NCBI GenBank assembly: GCA_019746975.1
Contig: JAIERK010000169.1
Location: 1-42,480, forward strand
Direction of reading: 5' to 3'
Length of the DNA stretch: 42,480 nt
Source: Candidatus Obscuribacterales bacterium
GTDB taxonomy: Bacteria; Cyanobacteriota; Vampirovibrionia; Obscuribacterales; Obscuribacteraceae
Position numbers and translations under genes: made by a program
Shown: in pieces, positions 1 through 7,747 of the stretch
Numbering within the stretch: position 1 is the stretch's first letter
How the letters are laid out: every line of letters starts with the position of its first letter
Notes under the pieces: generated by a model
What the model was told of the DNA's origin: nothing
Seen by the model: only the letters and a program-made list of their open reading frames with translations
Database searches by the model: none

Positions 1-46
1 AACTGGTTCTCCCTGGAGTTCGAAGGAAGGGTTCCGCTTGTCTAAC

Positions 47-271
47 CTAATGACACAAAATTATTGACAGATCCTTCGGCTCAGGAACTGACGATGGTTC
101 GATCGATTGTTTCGTTTTCAATTTCGACAATCTCAGTAAGTGCAGGAGACTTGCAATTAGAGCTACCAGTAACACTGCGAGGGCGGCCTCACGGATGCAT
201 CCTCTTCGAAGACTCTTGTGTTCCGGTTGTTTAGCCGCAAGTAGCTTCCGTATGTAACGCGACGTGGTCAT
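47..271 (-). CDS. small single-pass membrane protein, unknown function
   Basis: A 74-residue protein that I do not recognise. It has a basic N-terminus (about residues 1-28) followed by one hydrophobic helix near residues 29-47, then a polar tail. This predicts a single-pass membrane protein with the short basic end inside. A GAAGGTGG ribosome binding site sits about 9 nt before the ATG on the minus strand, which is the main reason to call it. It lies downstream of hsp20 on the same strand, with a strong hairpin in the gap, so it may be the second gene of that transcript. Confidence 0.5.
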   Translation of the reverse strand: MTTSRYIRKLLAAKQPEHKSLRRGCIREAALAVLLVALIASLLHLLRLSKLKTKQSIEPSSVPEPKDLSIILCH

Positions 272-294
272 GCCTTTTATCCACCTTCGGGACA

Positions 295-320
295 GACTCG
301 GCCTCGAAAGAGGCTGAGTC
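295..320 (-). other. 11-bp hairpin between hsp20 and the small membrane gene
   Basis: GACTCGGCCTC and GAGGCTGAGTC pair over 11 bp (one G-T wobble) around a 4-nt loop. There is no T-run on either side, so it is not a classic intrinsic terminator. It may protect the hsp20 mRNA 3' end or separate expression of the two genes. Confidence 0.5.
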
Positions 321-344
321 CTCGTGCCTATCCGCTTGAAAAGA

Positions 345-845
345 TCAGCCTTTCTTCACTTCAATCTTCTTCTCGGCCTTGACCGACTCAACTGTTTTCG
401 GCAATGTAATTTTCATTACGCCGTCTTTTGATGTTGCGCTAGCCTTCTCCCGATCAATTCCGTACGGTAGCGGAAGCATTCTGTAGAATGAGCCGTATGA
501 TCTTTCTGTTCGGTAATATCCGTTTTCTTTTTCTTCTTTCTCCTCTCTCTTCTGTCCTTTTATTGTCAGGCAGTCTTGGCGAACAGTTACTTCAACTTCC
601 GCAGGATCGATGCCGGGAAGCTCGCAAGTGACAACAACTTCTTTTTCTGTGTCCTTCACCTCAACCTTGGCGTGGAATTCACTGAAAGGCTCGTGCCAAA
701 GAGCCGGAAACAGAGAGCGTCCATGACCGAATTCTTCAAACAGCTTATTCATCTCTTTCTGAAGCATATAAAAGGGACTCTCTCGACGCGTTTGTGCAAG
801 CTCATCCTTCTTTGTCTCTTCTTTTGTCAATATTGCATTCTTCAT
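345..845 (-). CDS. Hsp20 / alpha-crystallin family small heat shock protein
   Basis: This 166-residue small heat shock protein would be an ATP-independent cytosolic holdase for unfolding proteins. The N-terminal arm (about residues 1-55) is followed by an alpha-crystallin domain (about 57-155) with the typical CELPGIDPAEVEV stretch, a DCLTIKGQKR strand and an A-x(6)-GVMKITLPK block. The C-terminal IEV is the I-x-I/V motif used in oligomer assembly. Length is normal for the family. GAGGT lies 7 nt before the ATG. The leader contains TCAGTTATTGCA about 43 nt before the start, close to one block of the usp-associated element described here, but the other blocks are not clear. Confidence 0.95.
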   Translation of the reverse strand: MKNAILTKEETKKDELAQTRRESPFYMLQKEMNKLFEEFGHGRSLFPALWHEPFSEFHAKVEVKDTEKEVVVTCELPGIDPAEVEVTVRQDCLTIKGQKREEKEEKENGYYRTERSYGSFYRMLPLPYGIDREKASATSKDGVMKITLPKTVESVKAEKKIEVKKG

Positions 846-1083
846 TTCTTTTACCTCACAGTTTAGAGCCGGGCTCTTGCAATAACTGATTCCAGCAGTT
901 CTTTCCTTCCGGCAACATTGCTATTGTGCTTCGCCTGGCAAACGATTCTCATCGTCAAAAAGATTGATCTGGCAATTAGTCCAAGGGATGACTGACAGAG
1001 TTAATACCGTTACGGCCTTTTTCTGGATACCAGGACAAGCGCACAACTTCAAAATAGAATGAAAACCTTTTGGAGTTATTGAA

Positions 1084-1281
1084 ATGAAACGTTTCGCTCT
1101 TCGGCTGTTATTAATGGCTTGTGCATTCGAATTTTTGTTGCCGATGCTTCCGGGTGTAAAGTTCAGTGGTAACTTTTTGCACGCGATCGGGGCTGGCATA
1201 TTTTTCTCCCTCATGGCGTGGGTGGTGGAATGTGTTGCGCTCACCACCGACGGCAGCAAATGCATACGCGTGAAAGGCTAG
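1084..1281 (+). CDS. short membrane protein, internally deleted paralogue of the gene at 3752
   Basis: This 65-residue protein aligns with both ends of the 131-residue membrane protein at 3752-4147. The first ~53 residues match (ACAF-F-LPMLPG...GNFL-AIGAG-FF...AWV-E) and so do the last ~12 (T-DG-K...). The 66 residues in between, which carry the other membrane helices, are missing. The reading frame is intact, so it could still make a protein with one or two helices. No strong ribosome binding site is seen (the start follows TTATTGAA). It could be a functional mini-version or a decaying copy. The function of the family is unknown to me. Confidence 0.5.
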   Translation: MKRFALRLLLMACAFEFLLPMLPGVKFSGNFLHAIGAGIFFSLMAWVVECVALTTDGSKCIRVKG

Positions 1282-1675
1282 CTTGGAGTACGCCAGTACC
1301 GGAGCTTGTGATACCAAATAGGGTACCGTCCGTTGCTTTCGCTTGCGGGGCTTGGTAGCAATTATTCTAAGTGGTAGAACCTCAGGCTAGGTTTTCTATA
1401 ATGCTTTGGGCCGATGTGATACGAACACGTTCCTCATATGATTAAGAAGAAGGATGGATTTTTGGATTTACGGTTATGTGGATATCCTATCTTTATTCGA
1501 CAATTGCAGTTTGTGGTGACGAATGGGCTACAGCATCGCTCAAAGCCTCTGGTGGATTCACCAACTGTATCTAAAAGGAAATCCATCGCCAGCCAAGTAC
1601 GACCCTCCGGTACCGAAGACAACGATGGGATGTGAAGACAACTGTCGAGATCTAACTCATTAAGCCGTTGGGCCG
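1282..1675 (+). other. 394-bp stretch without a convincing gene
   Basis: Two overlapping open frames on opposite strands (about 1438-1635 plus, 1434-1694 minus) lack ribosome binding sites and resemble no family I know. I see no tRNA, repeat or clear terminator. It may hold promoter sequence for the acyltransferase that follows. Confidence 0.3.
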
Positions 1676-2968
1676 ATGTCCGGATGTAGAACATCTTCTA
1701 ATATGTCAGTATCAGTGGACAGGAGCGGCCTCGTGCGGAATAGGCGATACATCTCACCCAAGGGTACCAGAGCAATCATTGATCTGGCAAAGCTCGCATG
1801 GCCGCTGATGATGCGTTTGAAGCATGGTGGTATCAAATTACGCATTGTCGGCGATGGATTGCAACGATTTCAGTTGCTTAAGAACGAGCGTGTGGTGATC
1901 TGCCCCAACCACTCTTCAGATGATGATGCTGAGGTCATTTTCGGATTGTCCAGAATCCTAAAAGAAGATTTCTATTTCTTGACCGCCCACGAAATTTTTC
2001 ATGGCAACCATGGTTTGAATCGGCTGTTTTTGCCGCGTCTTGGTTGCTATTCTATCGAGCGAGGCACGAATGATGTCAGCGCCTATAGAACAACGCGCGA
2101 CCTACTCGTGGCCAACCAACATAAATTAGTCGTTTTTCCGGAAGGAGAGATATCGCATTTTAATGAATTCGTTATGCCGCTGGAGCGTGGTGTTGTGCAA
2201 ATGTCTTTTGCTGCCATGAATCATCTGAGATCGATCAACACTCCCGGCAACATTTCCATTCTTCCAATAGCAATCCGGTATTTCCTAAGCGAAGACGCTA
2301 GTGAACAACTTGAAAATGCAATGGATCGCATCGAGAAAAAGCTTGAGCTGTTCAGGTTAGAGAATCAAACTTCTGCAGATCGCGTCAGACGATCTTTATT
2401 GCAGTTCGTCTCCACGCTGGAAAGACGCTTTGATGTGCTCTTATCCTCTGCCACTGATTTTGCTACCAGGATGACGCGGCTTAGATGGGCGATTCTCAAG
2501 CGAGTGGCAAGCCGGCTCAATGTCAAACTGAATGAGAACGAGTCACAGATTGAATGCGCGCATAGAATCAAGAGTCAGTTGTGCGATTGCTTTTACCATC
2601 ATGAAAGTGTAGGAGCGGTCCAATTTACAGTCGCTGAGCTCAAGAGTTTGTACAAGGAGCTATGTTTCGCTATTGACTTGATTGCTGTTGAGCACAGCCT
2701 CTTGGCTCGGAATTACGACGCGGTAAGTCAGGACGATATCTATGAAGTTGTCGAGCTACTTGAGACCGCGTTGTTCAAGAACGCAACCCTTGATTGTAGT
2801 AAGTTGATCCTGATAGCGATAGGTGAGCCGTTATGTTTAGGAGATTACTACGACCAGTACACGGTAGATCGACGAGCAACAGTAAAGGCGATCGATGAGA
2901 AAATTAGGACGCAACTCACGAGCATTATCAGCGATTTGACTCAGGCCTACCTTCGTCAAACCTATTAG
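1676..2968 (+). CDS. PlsC-type lysophospholipid acyltransferase family protein
   Basis: This 430-residue protein contains the hallmarks of the glycerol-phosphate acyltransferase fold: NHSSDDD (the NHx4D catalytic motif, near residue 78), and FPEGEIS (the FPEG substrate-binding motif, near residue 153). It probably transfers an acyl chain to a lyso-lipid or related acceptor at the inner membrane. The ~200 residues after the acyltransferase domain are mostly helical and not recognised, so it is longer than a minimal PlsC (about 240 residues). No good ribosome binding site precedes either this ATG or the in-frame ATG at 1703, so the start is uncertain. It stands alone on its strand. Confidence 0.8.
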   Translation: MSGCRTSSNMSVSVDRSGLVRNRRYISPKGTRAIIDLAKLAWPLMMRLKHGGIKLRIVGDGLQRFQLLKNERVVICPNHSSDDDAEVIFGLSRILKEDFYFLTAHEIFHGNHGLNRLFLPRLGCYSIERGTNDVSAYRTTRDLLVANQHKLVVFPEGEISHFNEFVMPLERGVVQMSFAAMNHLRSINTPGNISILPIAIRYFLSEDASEQLENAMDRIEKKLELFRLENQTSADRVRRSLLQFVSTLERRFDVLLSSATDFATRMTRLRWAILKRVASRLNVKLNENESQIECAHRIKSQLCDCFYHHESVGAVQFTVAELKSLYKELCFAIDLIAVEHSLLARNYDAVSQDDIYEVVELLETALFKNATLDCSKLILIAIGEPLCLGDYYDQYTVDRRATVKAIDEKIRTQLTSIISDLTQAYLRQTY

Positions 2969-3146
2969 CAAGAATTTTTTCCGCAATTCAAGCCATTGCT
3001 CGACAATCAGTCTTCATGCGAGTCAACGCTTGGCCTTGCTGCATGGGCTCTGGATCCTGGATCCTGGATGTTTTGGCGATCCACCAATCGAGCAATTGTT
3101 TTCGTGAGACTTGGTTTTTAGAATGCGGAGTGTCAAGCTCGATCAG

Positions 3147-3225
3147 CCGAAAGGAGTACCCTCACCTCAGACAAACATACAAAGAACGGTTGAGGTAAAA
3201 CCGCAAGGACTCTGTCAGTATTGCA
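3147..3225 (+). promoter_or_regulatory. three-block upstream element, copy A (before usp at 3256)
   Basis: CCGAAAGGA (3147-3155), 17 nt, AAACATAC (3173-3180), 31 nt, CTGTCAGTATTGCA (3212-3225), then 44 nt from the C of CTGTCA to the ATG. The same three blocks with the same 31-nt spacing occur before 18545 and 21775. The first two blocks are spaced like the -35 and -10 boxes of a promoter read by an alternative sigma factor. The third would then lie in the 5' leader. The role is inferred; the conservation is seen directly. Confidence 0.65.
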
Positions 3226-3255
3226 ACTATAGAGCAATACTTTGAGGAGGAATTC

Positions 3256-3750
3256 ATGAAGATACTTGTCGCTGTTGATGGCTCCGATTATTCGACGAAC
3301 GCGGTCGAATTTATCGCTGGGCGACCCTGGGGTGAAGACGATCAGTTCCTATTTCTGAGCGTAGCGGAGCCGATTCCACAGGAATATGGCATTGGCTACA
3401 TGCCTACACCTACCAACGCAATGGAACAGCGTATGTACGATGACTGTGCGAAGAATTGCGGAACGGCAGCTGCGAAGATTCAAGAAATTCTGAAGACCCA
3501 AAGAGTGGAGGTCAAGGTCGTGTTAGGCTTTGCGGCTAAGACAATCTGCGAGTACGCTGAAAGTTGGAGTGCGGACTTGATCGTTCTTGGTTCTCACGGA
3601 CGAAAGGGAATCGCTCACTTCCTTATTGGCAGTGTGGCGGAAGAGGTTCTAAAAAATGCTCCCTGTTCGGTTGAAATAGTCAAGTTTAAGAAAAAATCGC
3701 CAACGGAAGCGGTCGCGATCGGCAAGAATAAATCTAATCCGTTGAACTGA
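3256..3750 (+). CDS. universal stress protein, UspA family (ATP-binding type)
   Basis: This 164-residue single-domain Usp would be a cytosolic stress/starvation protein, probably dimeric. It opens with MKILVAVDGSDYS, and its ATP-binding signature G-x2-G-x9-G-S is complete (GSHGRKGIAHFLIGS near residues 115-129). It is a close paralogue of the Usp at 21775: both carry RPWG, EPIPQE and YDDCAK blocks, and both have the three-block upstream element. GAGGAGG lies just before the ATG. The next gene (3752) starts 1 nt after the stop, so the two are probably translated together. Confidence 0.95.
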   Translation: MKILVAVDGSDYSTNAVEFIAGRPWGEDDQFLFLSVAEPIPQEYGIGYMPTPTNAMEQRMYDDCAKNCGTAAAKIQEILKTQRVEVKVVLGFAAKTICEYAESWSADLIVLGSHGRKGIAHFLIGSVAEEVLKNAPCSVEIVKFKKKSPTEAVAIGKNKSNPLN

Positions 3751-3751
3751 C

Positions 3752-4147
3752 ATGAAGACCTTCATAATCCGGCTCATACTTAGCGCCTGCGCATTCCAAT
3801 TCATTCTGCCGATGTTACCGGGATTTCATTGGCATGGAAATTTCTTGAATGCTATCGGTGCAGGACTTTTCTTTGCAATTGCCGCTTGGGTAATCGAAGT
3901 ACTGGCCATAAGTCTCTCGATATTATTGACGATAACATCATTCGGAATGGCATTGCTCTACCTAATACCAATCTGGCTAATTGGTTTCTGGCTGGTACCG
4001 GCTGTGGTACTAAAGCTGACTGCCGAGCTTATTCCGGCTTACCTGACGATCGCTGGATGGATTCCTGCCATCTGGGGCGGTTTCGTTATGCTTTTGATTG
4101 GTGCAATAACAAGCGATGGAAAAAAGATCTGTCGATTAGATGTATGA
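3752..4147 (+). CDS. polytopic small membrane protein, unknown function
   Basis: A 131-residue very hydrophobic protein with about four membrane helices and a short polar C-terminus (TSDGKKICRLDV). It begins 1 nt after the usp stop codon and lacks its own ribosome binding site, so it is probably translationally coupled to the Usp. That suggests it works at the membrane in the same stress response. A shortened paralogue lies at 1084-1281. I do not recognise the family; it has the general look of small holin-like or DUF membrane proteins. Confidence 0.75.
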   Translation: MKTFIIRLILSACAFQFILPMLPGFHWHGNFLNAIGAGLFFAIAAWVIEVLAISLSILLTITSFGMALLYLIPIWLIGFWLVPAVVLKLTAELIPAYLTIAGWIPAIWGGFVMLLIGAITSDGKKICRLDV

Positions 4148-4298
4148 CGCCTGACGCCAACTTCATTCGTTGGAATGATGCTGGGTCAAGCCTCGCATGT
4201 GAAACGGTAATAATGATTAGAGGCCAGTGAGGGCATGAATTAGGTTCAAGCGTAGAGACTACATGAAACTCAGTTCGCTCTGGCCATAGGGTCCCATG

Positions 4299-5420
4299 TC
4301 ATTTGACAGAAATTGTGGCTCGCCCGGTCATGCCTGGTCTTAGAAGCGCTTTTGGATTTTCGAGCACGACTTTGACTGAGAAATCTTGATACGATGGGCC
4401 ATTCGACGTTATGCTATGGATCCTACCGGAATAGCTCTTCCTTGAAACTTGTTGTTGAGAGAATCTGACTTCCTGACCTAATGTAACACGTCCGAGTTGC
4501 GAAACGGGCAAATTTATGATCAGGTTTACTTTGCGTATGTTTGCCATCACATATGCCGCTTCATCTGGGTTGACTCTATCACCAAGACTCACTGTCTTAA
4601 CTATAACCACTCCGCTGTTAGGTGCCTTAAGTGGCAGCATGCTGGGCACTGCATCTTGTTTGACGTCCAGCGATTTGATACCGTACATTTTTGTAAGCGC
4701 CCTTGATTCGTTTTCCAAACGGATTCGCTGCTCGTTCAAGTCCTCCAGGTCTTCAGCAATGGTGCGAACATTCTCTTCAGCTTGTCTGAGTTCTTTTTCG
4801 GCGATGATGCCTTCTTCTAGAAGTTTCTGTATCCGCTCCAAGTCAGCCCGCGCCAATCGACCCAAAGATTCACTTTTCCTGATGCTCATTTCAATCTGCT
4901 CCAGTCGCATCAGATAGTCGGCACTCTGCCTAACCAGTTCTGCACTTTCCATTGTTGCAAGTACCTCACCTCTAAGGAAATACTTGCCAATGTCGGTGTT
5001 GTCCTGATAGATCCTGCCTGGAAGCATTGCATGCACATGAAAGGGCTTGTCATCACATAACTCGATGCGCCCCGCCGCACTGATAGCCGCAGGAGTGCTT
5101 TTGGTGCTCGAATCTGGCAACTTGTCGCCATAACCAGCACCTGGTTTCACCTGCGACTTGAGCACAATCGCCACGGTATCGGGAAAACCGAGAAAGTTGC
5201 TTGACGCTTGGCCGAAGGAAGACGAAAGTGCCAAAAGAGGCTTGACGTCCTGAGCTCCCAATAATTTCTGTTTATTTTCTCTCCCCGTCTCTATTCGGAC
5301 TGCCGGAGCTGAACCGTCAATAGTATCATTGGCCAATGATGGTGATGTCGAACACAGAGTCCAAACCATAAATACATACAGCAGGCTATGGCACTCGGGA
5401 TTATCTACTCTAAACATCAA
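4299..5420 (-). CDS. HlyD/RND-type periplasmic efflux adaptor subunit
   Basis: This 373-residue protein has a hydrophobic N-terminal segment ending around SPSLA that looks like a signal peptide or anchor. It then has a barrel-sandwich half (AISAAGRIEL...LPGRI), a long alpha-hairpin coiled coil (about 165-240), the second lipoyl half (LKAPNSGVVIVKTVSLGDRV) and a beta-barrel ending in LRPGMTGRATISV. This is the layout of CusB/AcrA-like adaptors that join an inner-membrane pump to an outer-membrane channel. No pump or TolC gene is nearby, so it is an orphan here. The start is TTG at 5420 or the ATG right after it, following GGGGT. About 80 residues between the signal and first conserved strand are unassigned. 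Confidence 0.85.
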   Translation of the reverse strand: MMFRVDNPECHSLLYVFMVWTLCSTSPSLANDTIDGSAPAVRIETGRENKQKLLGAQDVKPLLALSSSFGQASSNFLGFPDTVAIVLKSQVKPGAGYGDKLPDSSTKSTPAAISAAGRIELCDDKPFHVHAMLPGRIYQDNTDIGKYFLRGEVLATMESAELVRQSADYLMRLEQIEMSIRKSESLGRLARADLERIQKLLEEGIIAEKELRQAEENVRTIAEDLEDLNEQRIRLENESRALTKMYGIKSLDVKQDAVPSMLPLKAPNSGVVIVKTVSLGDRVNPDEAAYVMANIRKVNLIINLPVSQLGRVTLGQEVRFSQQQVSRKSYSGRIHSITSNGPSYQDFSVKVVLENPKALLRPGMTGRATISVK

Positions 5421-5784
5421 CAGACCCCGCGGTTGCCTATAAATGTATCTACTGTCTCACGTTTCGGGGGTATGCGAATCCCGATTTAGGAGTATATTGA
5501 AATCAACCGAAGGACCTATTGAGTGCCGTAAGTAATAGTGCGCGAAGACAGTTGAGGACAAGTGGAGCTGGGCCCCGAGCTCAGAGTAGACGAGGAATTC
5601 TAAGACTTCAAAGGCTTGGCAAAAGCCAATCTGTGGTATCAAAATAGCCATAAGTCATCCCGGAGGATGAAGCGCTCGAAGTGGTTCAGCATTATCATCG
5701 TAAAAGGGAGCCCAAGCTGAGCGATGAGAGCGGGTCAGGAAAGTAAGTCGCTATTCGTCGGCAATTTTTATCCTCGGAGTCCTG
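5421..5784 (+). other. 364-bp intergenic region between adaptor and VIT-type gene
   Basis: This divergent gap should hold promoters for both neighbours. It contains ATCAACCGAAGGA near 5502-5514, matching the first block of the usp upstream element, but without the AAACATAC and CTGTCA blocks at the expected distances. A short minus-strand open frame (5457-5651) has no support. Confidence 0.3.
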
Positions 5785-6492
5785 ATGAAAGTGCGACCAC
5801 CCAGACAACATATAGAAAAGCATTTCACCGCGGGCGACACCGTCAGGGATATAATCATTGGAGTGTCTGACGGACTTACTGTGCCGTTCGCTCTGGCGGC
5901 CGGGTTGTCGGGAGCCGTCGGTACAACTGCAGTCATCGTGATAGCTGGAGTCGCCGAGGTCGCGGCAGGAGCCATAGCAATGGGTCTGGGCGGGTACTTG
6001 GCCGCGCAAAGCGATTCCGAACATTACAAAAGCGAGCATGCTCGAGAGATTAAAGAAGTCGCGGAGCAGGCAGACGCAGAACGATTAGAGGTGCGACAGG
6101 TGTTCCGTAAGTATGGACTCACTTACGATCAAATCACACCAATTATTCAAGCATTCGAAAAGAGGCCTACCGACTGGGTCAATTTCATGATGCGGTTTGA
6201 ATTAGGAATGGACGAACCAGACCCTAAGAGGGCTCCAATTAGCGCGCTGACCATCGGGTTCTCCTACATCGGTGGAGGTTTGATACCACTGACACCGTAT
6301 ATGGTTAATCAAGAACCATACGTGGCCTTGCTTTGGTCCGCTGTGTTCACGCTGATAGCGTTGTTCACGTTTGGATACATTAAGGGCACATTCGTTGGCG
6401 TTCATCCACTCCGCACAGCATTTCAGACCGTCTTAGTAGGCGGATTGGCAGGGGGTTGCGCATTCGGTTTGGCAAGGTTGGTTTCGCACTGA
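5785..6492 (+). CDS. VIT1/CCC1 family iron/manganese transporter
   Basis: This 235-residue membrane protein would move Fe2+/Mn2+ across the inner membrane and help limit free metal. The first helix carries the family signature (DTVRDIIIGVSDGLTVPFALAAG). The second helix is rich in G/A. A cytoplasmic metal-binding segment with many E/H/R residues (about 78-150, EHYKSEHAREIKEV...) separates it from three C-terminal helices. Length matches the family. GGAG lies 5 nt before the ATG. It is a single-gene unit; control of metal load fits the oxidative/NO stress theme of the region. Confidence 0.93.
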   Translation: MKVRPPRQHIEKHFTAGDTVRDIIIGVSDGLTVPFALAAGLSGAVGTTAVIVIAGVAEVAAGAIAMGLGGYLAAQSDSEHYKSEHAREIKEVAEQADAERLEVRQVFRKYGLTYDQITPIIQAFEKRPTDWVNFMMRFELGMDEPDPKRAPISALTIGFSYIGGGLIPLTPYMVNQEPYVALLWSAVFTLIALFTFGYIKGTFVGVHPLRTAFQTVLVGGLAGGCAFGLARLVSH

Positions 6493-6640
6493 TGGAGCTT
6501 GTGGTCAGCATGACCGTCGATGACACAACCCTTGCGAGTTGAAGAGGGATGTTGTTGTTGGCTTCTCACGCCGGTCAAGCCACTTTAGCAGTTTTACTGC
6601 ATAATCGGCATCAGGAAAAGAGCGCTTGAAGGGCTAACCT

Positions 6641-7243
6641 GTGACACATGCATCGCGGTCACGGCAGCTTATTAATCTGGCGCAGTCGTTTTGTGAGGCG
6701 ATTGTGAATGCCCAGACCTTAAATTTGCAGTGCGGATTGGGAGGTATGGGAATGTCACGTTGGGAATTCAACGAATCGTTTACGCCGGCGGATTTTGATC
6801 CGTCCAACGTATTTCAGTCGGAATGGTCTGAGCTTCAGTCAGCTCCTGTTCCGCGTGGGTCTGCTGGCTCCCCTGCGTGGGTGCTTCCGGACCTGGCCAT
6901 TATCACAGAATCGCCTTCTGACGGGGAGGAGAAGCGGTCTGATGATAGTGCAGTCCGAAACGCAAATGTCCAACCACTTACTAGAAAAATAGCCGACAGT
7001 CGTAAAACAGAATCCCTTTCGCTGATTGTGAGTCCGGCCTCCGGCTCATCGAGAGACAACTTGCCGAAGATCGCAATCGCCGAACGTGATCGTTGTTTAG
7101 AACGGCTTGGCGATGCAGCACGAAAGTGTTCGAAATCCGACATTGCGGTATCGAGACTGGTTCAAGGGGCTAACGGCATGGTCGGATTTGGAGCGGTTCT
7201 TAGCGCTCTGACCGCCTATGCGAATTTGCATGAATCGGCCTGA
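6641..7243 (+). CDS. hypothetical protein
   Basis: This 200-residue protein is not recognised. It has a GTG start preceded by GAAGGG at a normal distance. The N-terminal third is fairly ordered-looking, the middle (about 85-150) is polar, rich in S, D, E and R and probably unstructured, and the C-terminus ends with a mildly hydrophobic GMVGFGAVLSALTAY segment. No signal peptide or catalytic motif is visible. It lies alone between the VIT-type gene and a low-quality region. Confidence 0.5.
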   Translation: MTHASRSRQLINLAQSFCEAIVNAQTLNLQCGLGGMGMSRWEFNESFTPADFDPSNVFQSEWSELQSAPVPRGSAGSPAWVLPDLAIITESPSDGEEKRSDDSAVRNANVQPLTRKIADSRKTESLSLIVSPASGSSRDNLPKIAIAERDRCLERLGDAARKCSKSDIAVSRLVQGANGMVGFGAVLSALTAYANLHESA

Positions 7244-7365
7244 GGATACTCCAGGGCAAGCTGGATTTCGACAGGGGCGGCGAACCAATCTTTGGGATTC
7301 AACCGCATTAAAGAATTCCACGCTGCCTAGACGATGGGTTTATCAGCTAAACGGCGGTAGATACT

Positions 7366-7747
7366 ATGTTTCAATTTGATGGCAACTACAGAGAGAATAA
7401 CGAAGGGCTTCATGCAGGCGGAACCGAAGCTGGACGTATCAATCAAGTTCTGGCCGGTCAGCGTTTGATGGACTTTGTCCTGGGAGAATTGGAGTCAACT
7501 ACGCGCTGCTCACAACTACAACCACGAGGTAGGTCACAATCTGCAAGAGCAATACTTCGATACCCTGCCCCATTCGACAATGATCGAAGTAAGAGATGCA
7601 TACCGAGCGGCTTTGCTAAACACAGCTTCTGGCGGCAGCTTGCAACAGATAGAAGATCAGGCTAGACATTCATTACGGCTAAGTGCCATTATCCGCGGTG
7701 CCCTAAAATTACGGCTAGATCCTTATCTGGTTTTGTCACCGCCTTGA
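7366..7747 (+). pseudogene. possible frameshifted small gene
   Basis: Two overlapping plus-strand frames (7366-7665 and 7475-7747) each look protein-like for only part of their length. The first has a plausible beginning (MFQFDGNY...GRINQVLAGQRLMDF). The second has a plausible helical end (about 7520-7710, EVRDAYRAALLNTASGGSLQQI). A +1/-1 shift around 7470-7500 would join them into one ~125-residue protein. The tail overlaps the 3' end of hcp on the other strand. Function unknown; the call rests only on composition. Confidence 0.25.

Noticed and set aside
1438..1635. Frame ending in QVRPSGTEDN, recalling the phosphoglucomutase RPSGTE motif
   Set aside because: No other phosphoglucomutase sequence around it, no ribosome binding site, and an overlapping frame on the other strand; probably chance.
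3045..3070. Short tandem TGGATCC repeats
   Set aside because: Fewer than three imperfect units in a non-coding gap; too little to interpret.
5502..5539. ATCAACCGAAGGA as a fourth copy of the usp element
   Set aside because: Only the first block matches; AAACATAC and CTGTCA are missing at the right distances.
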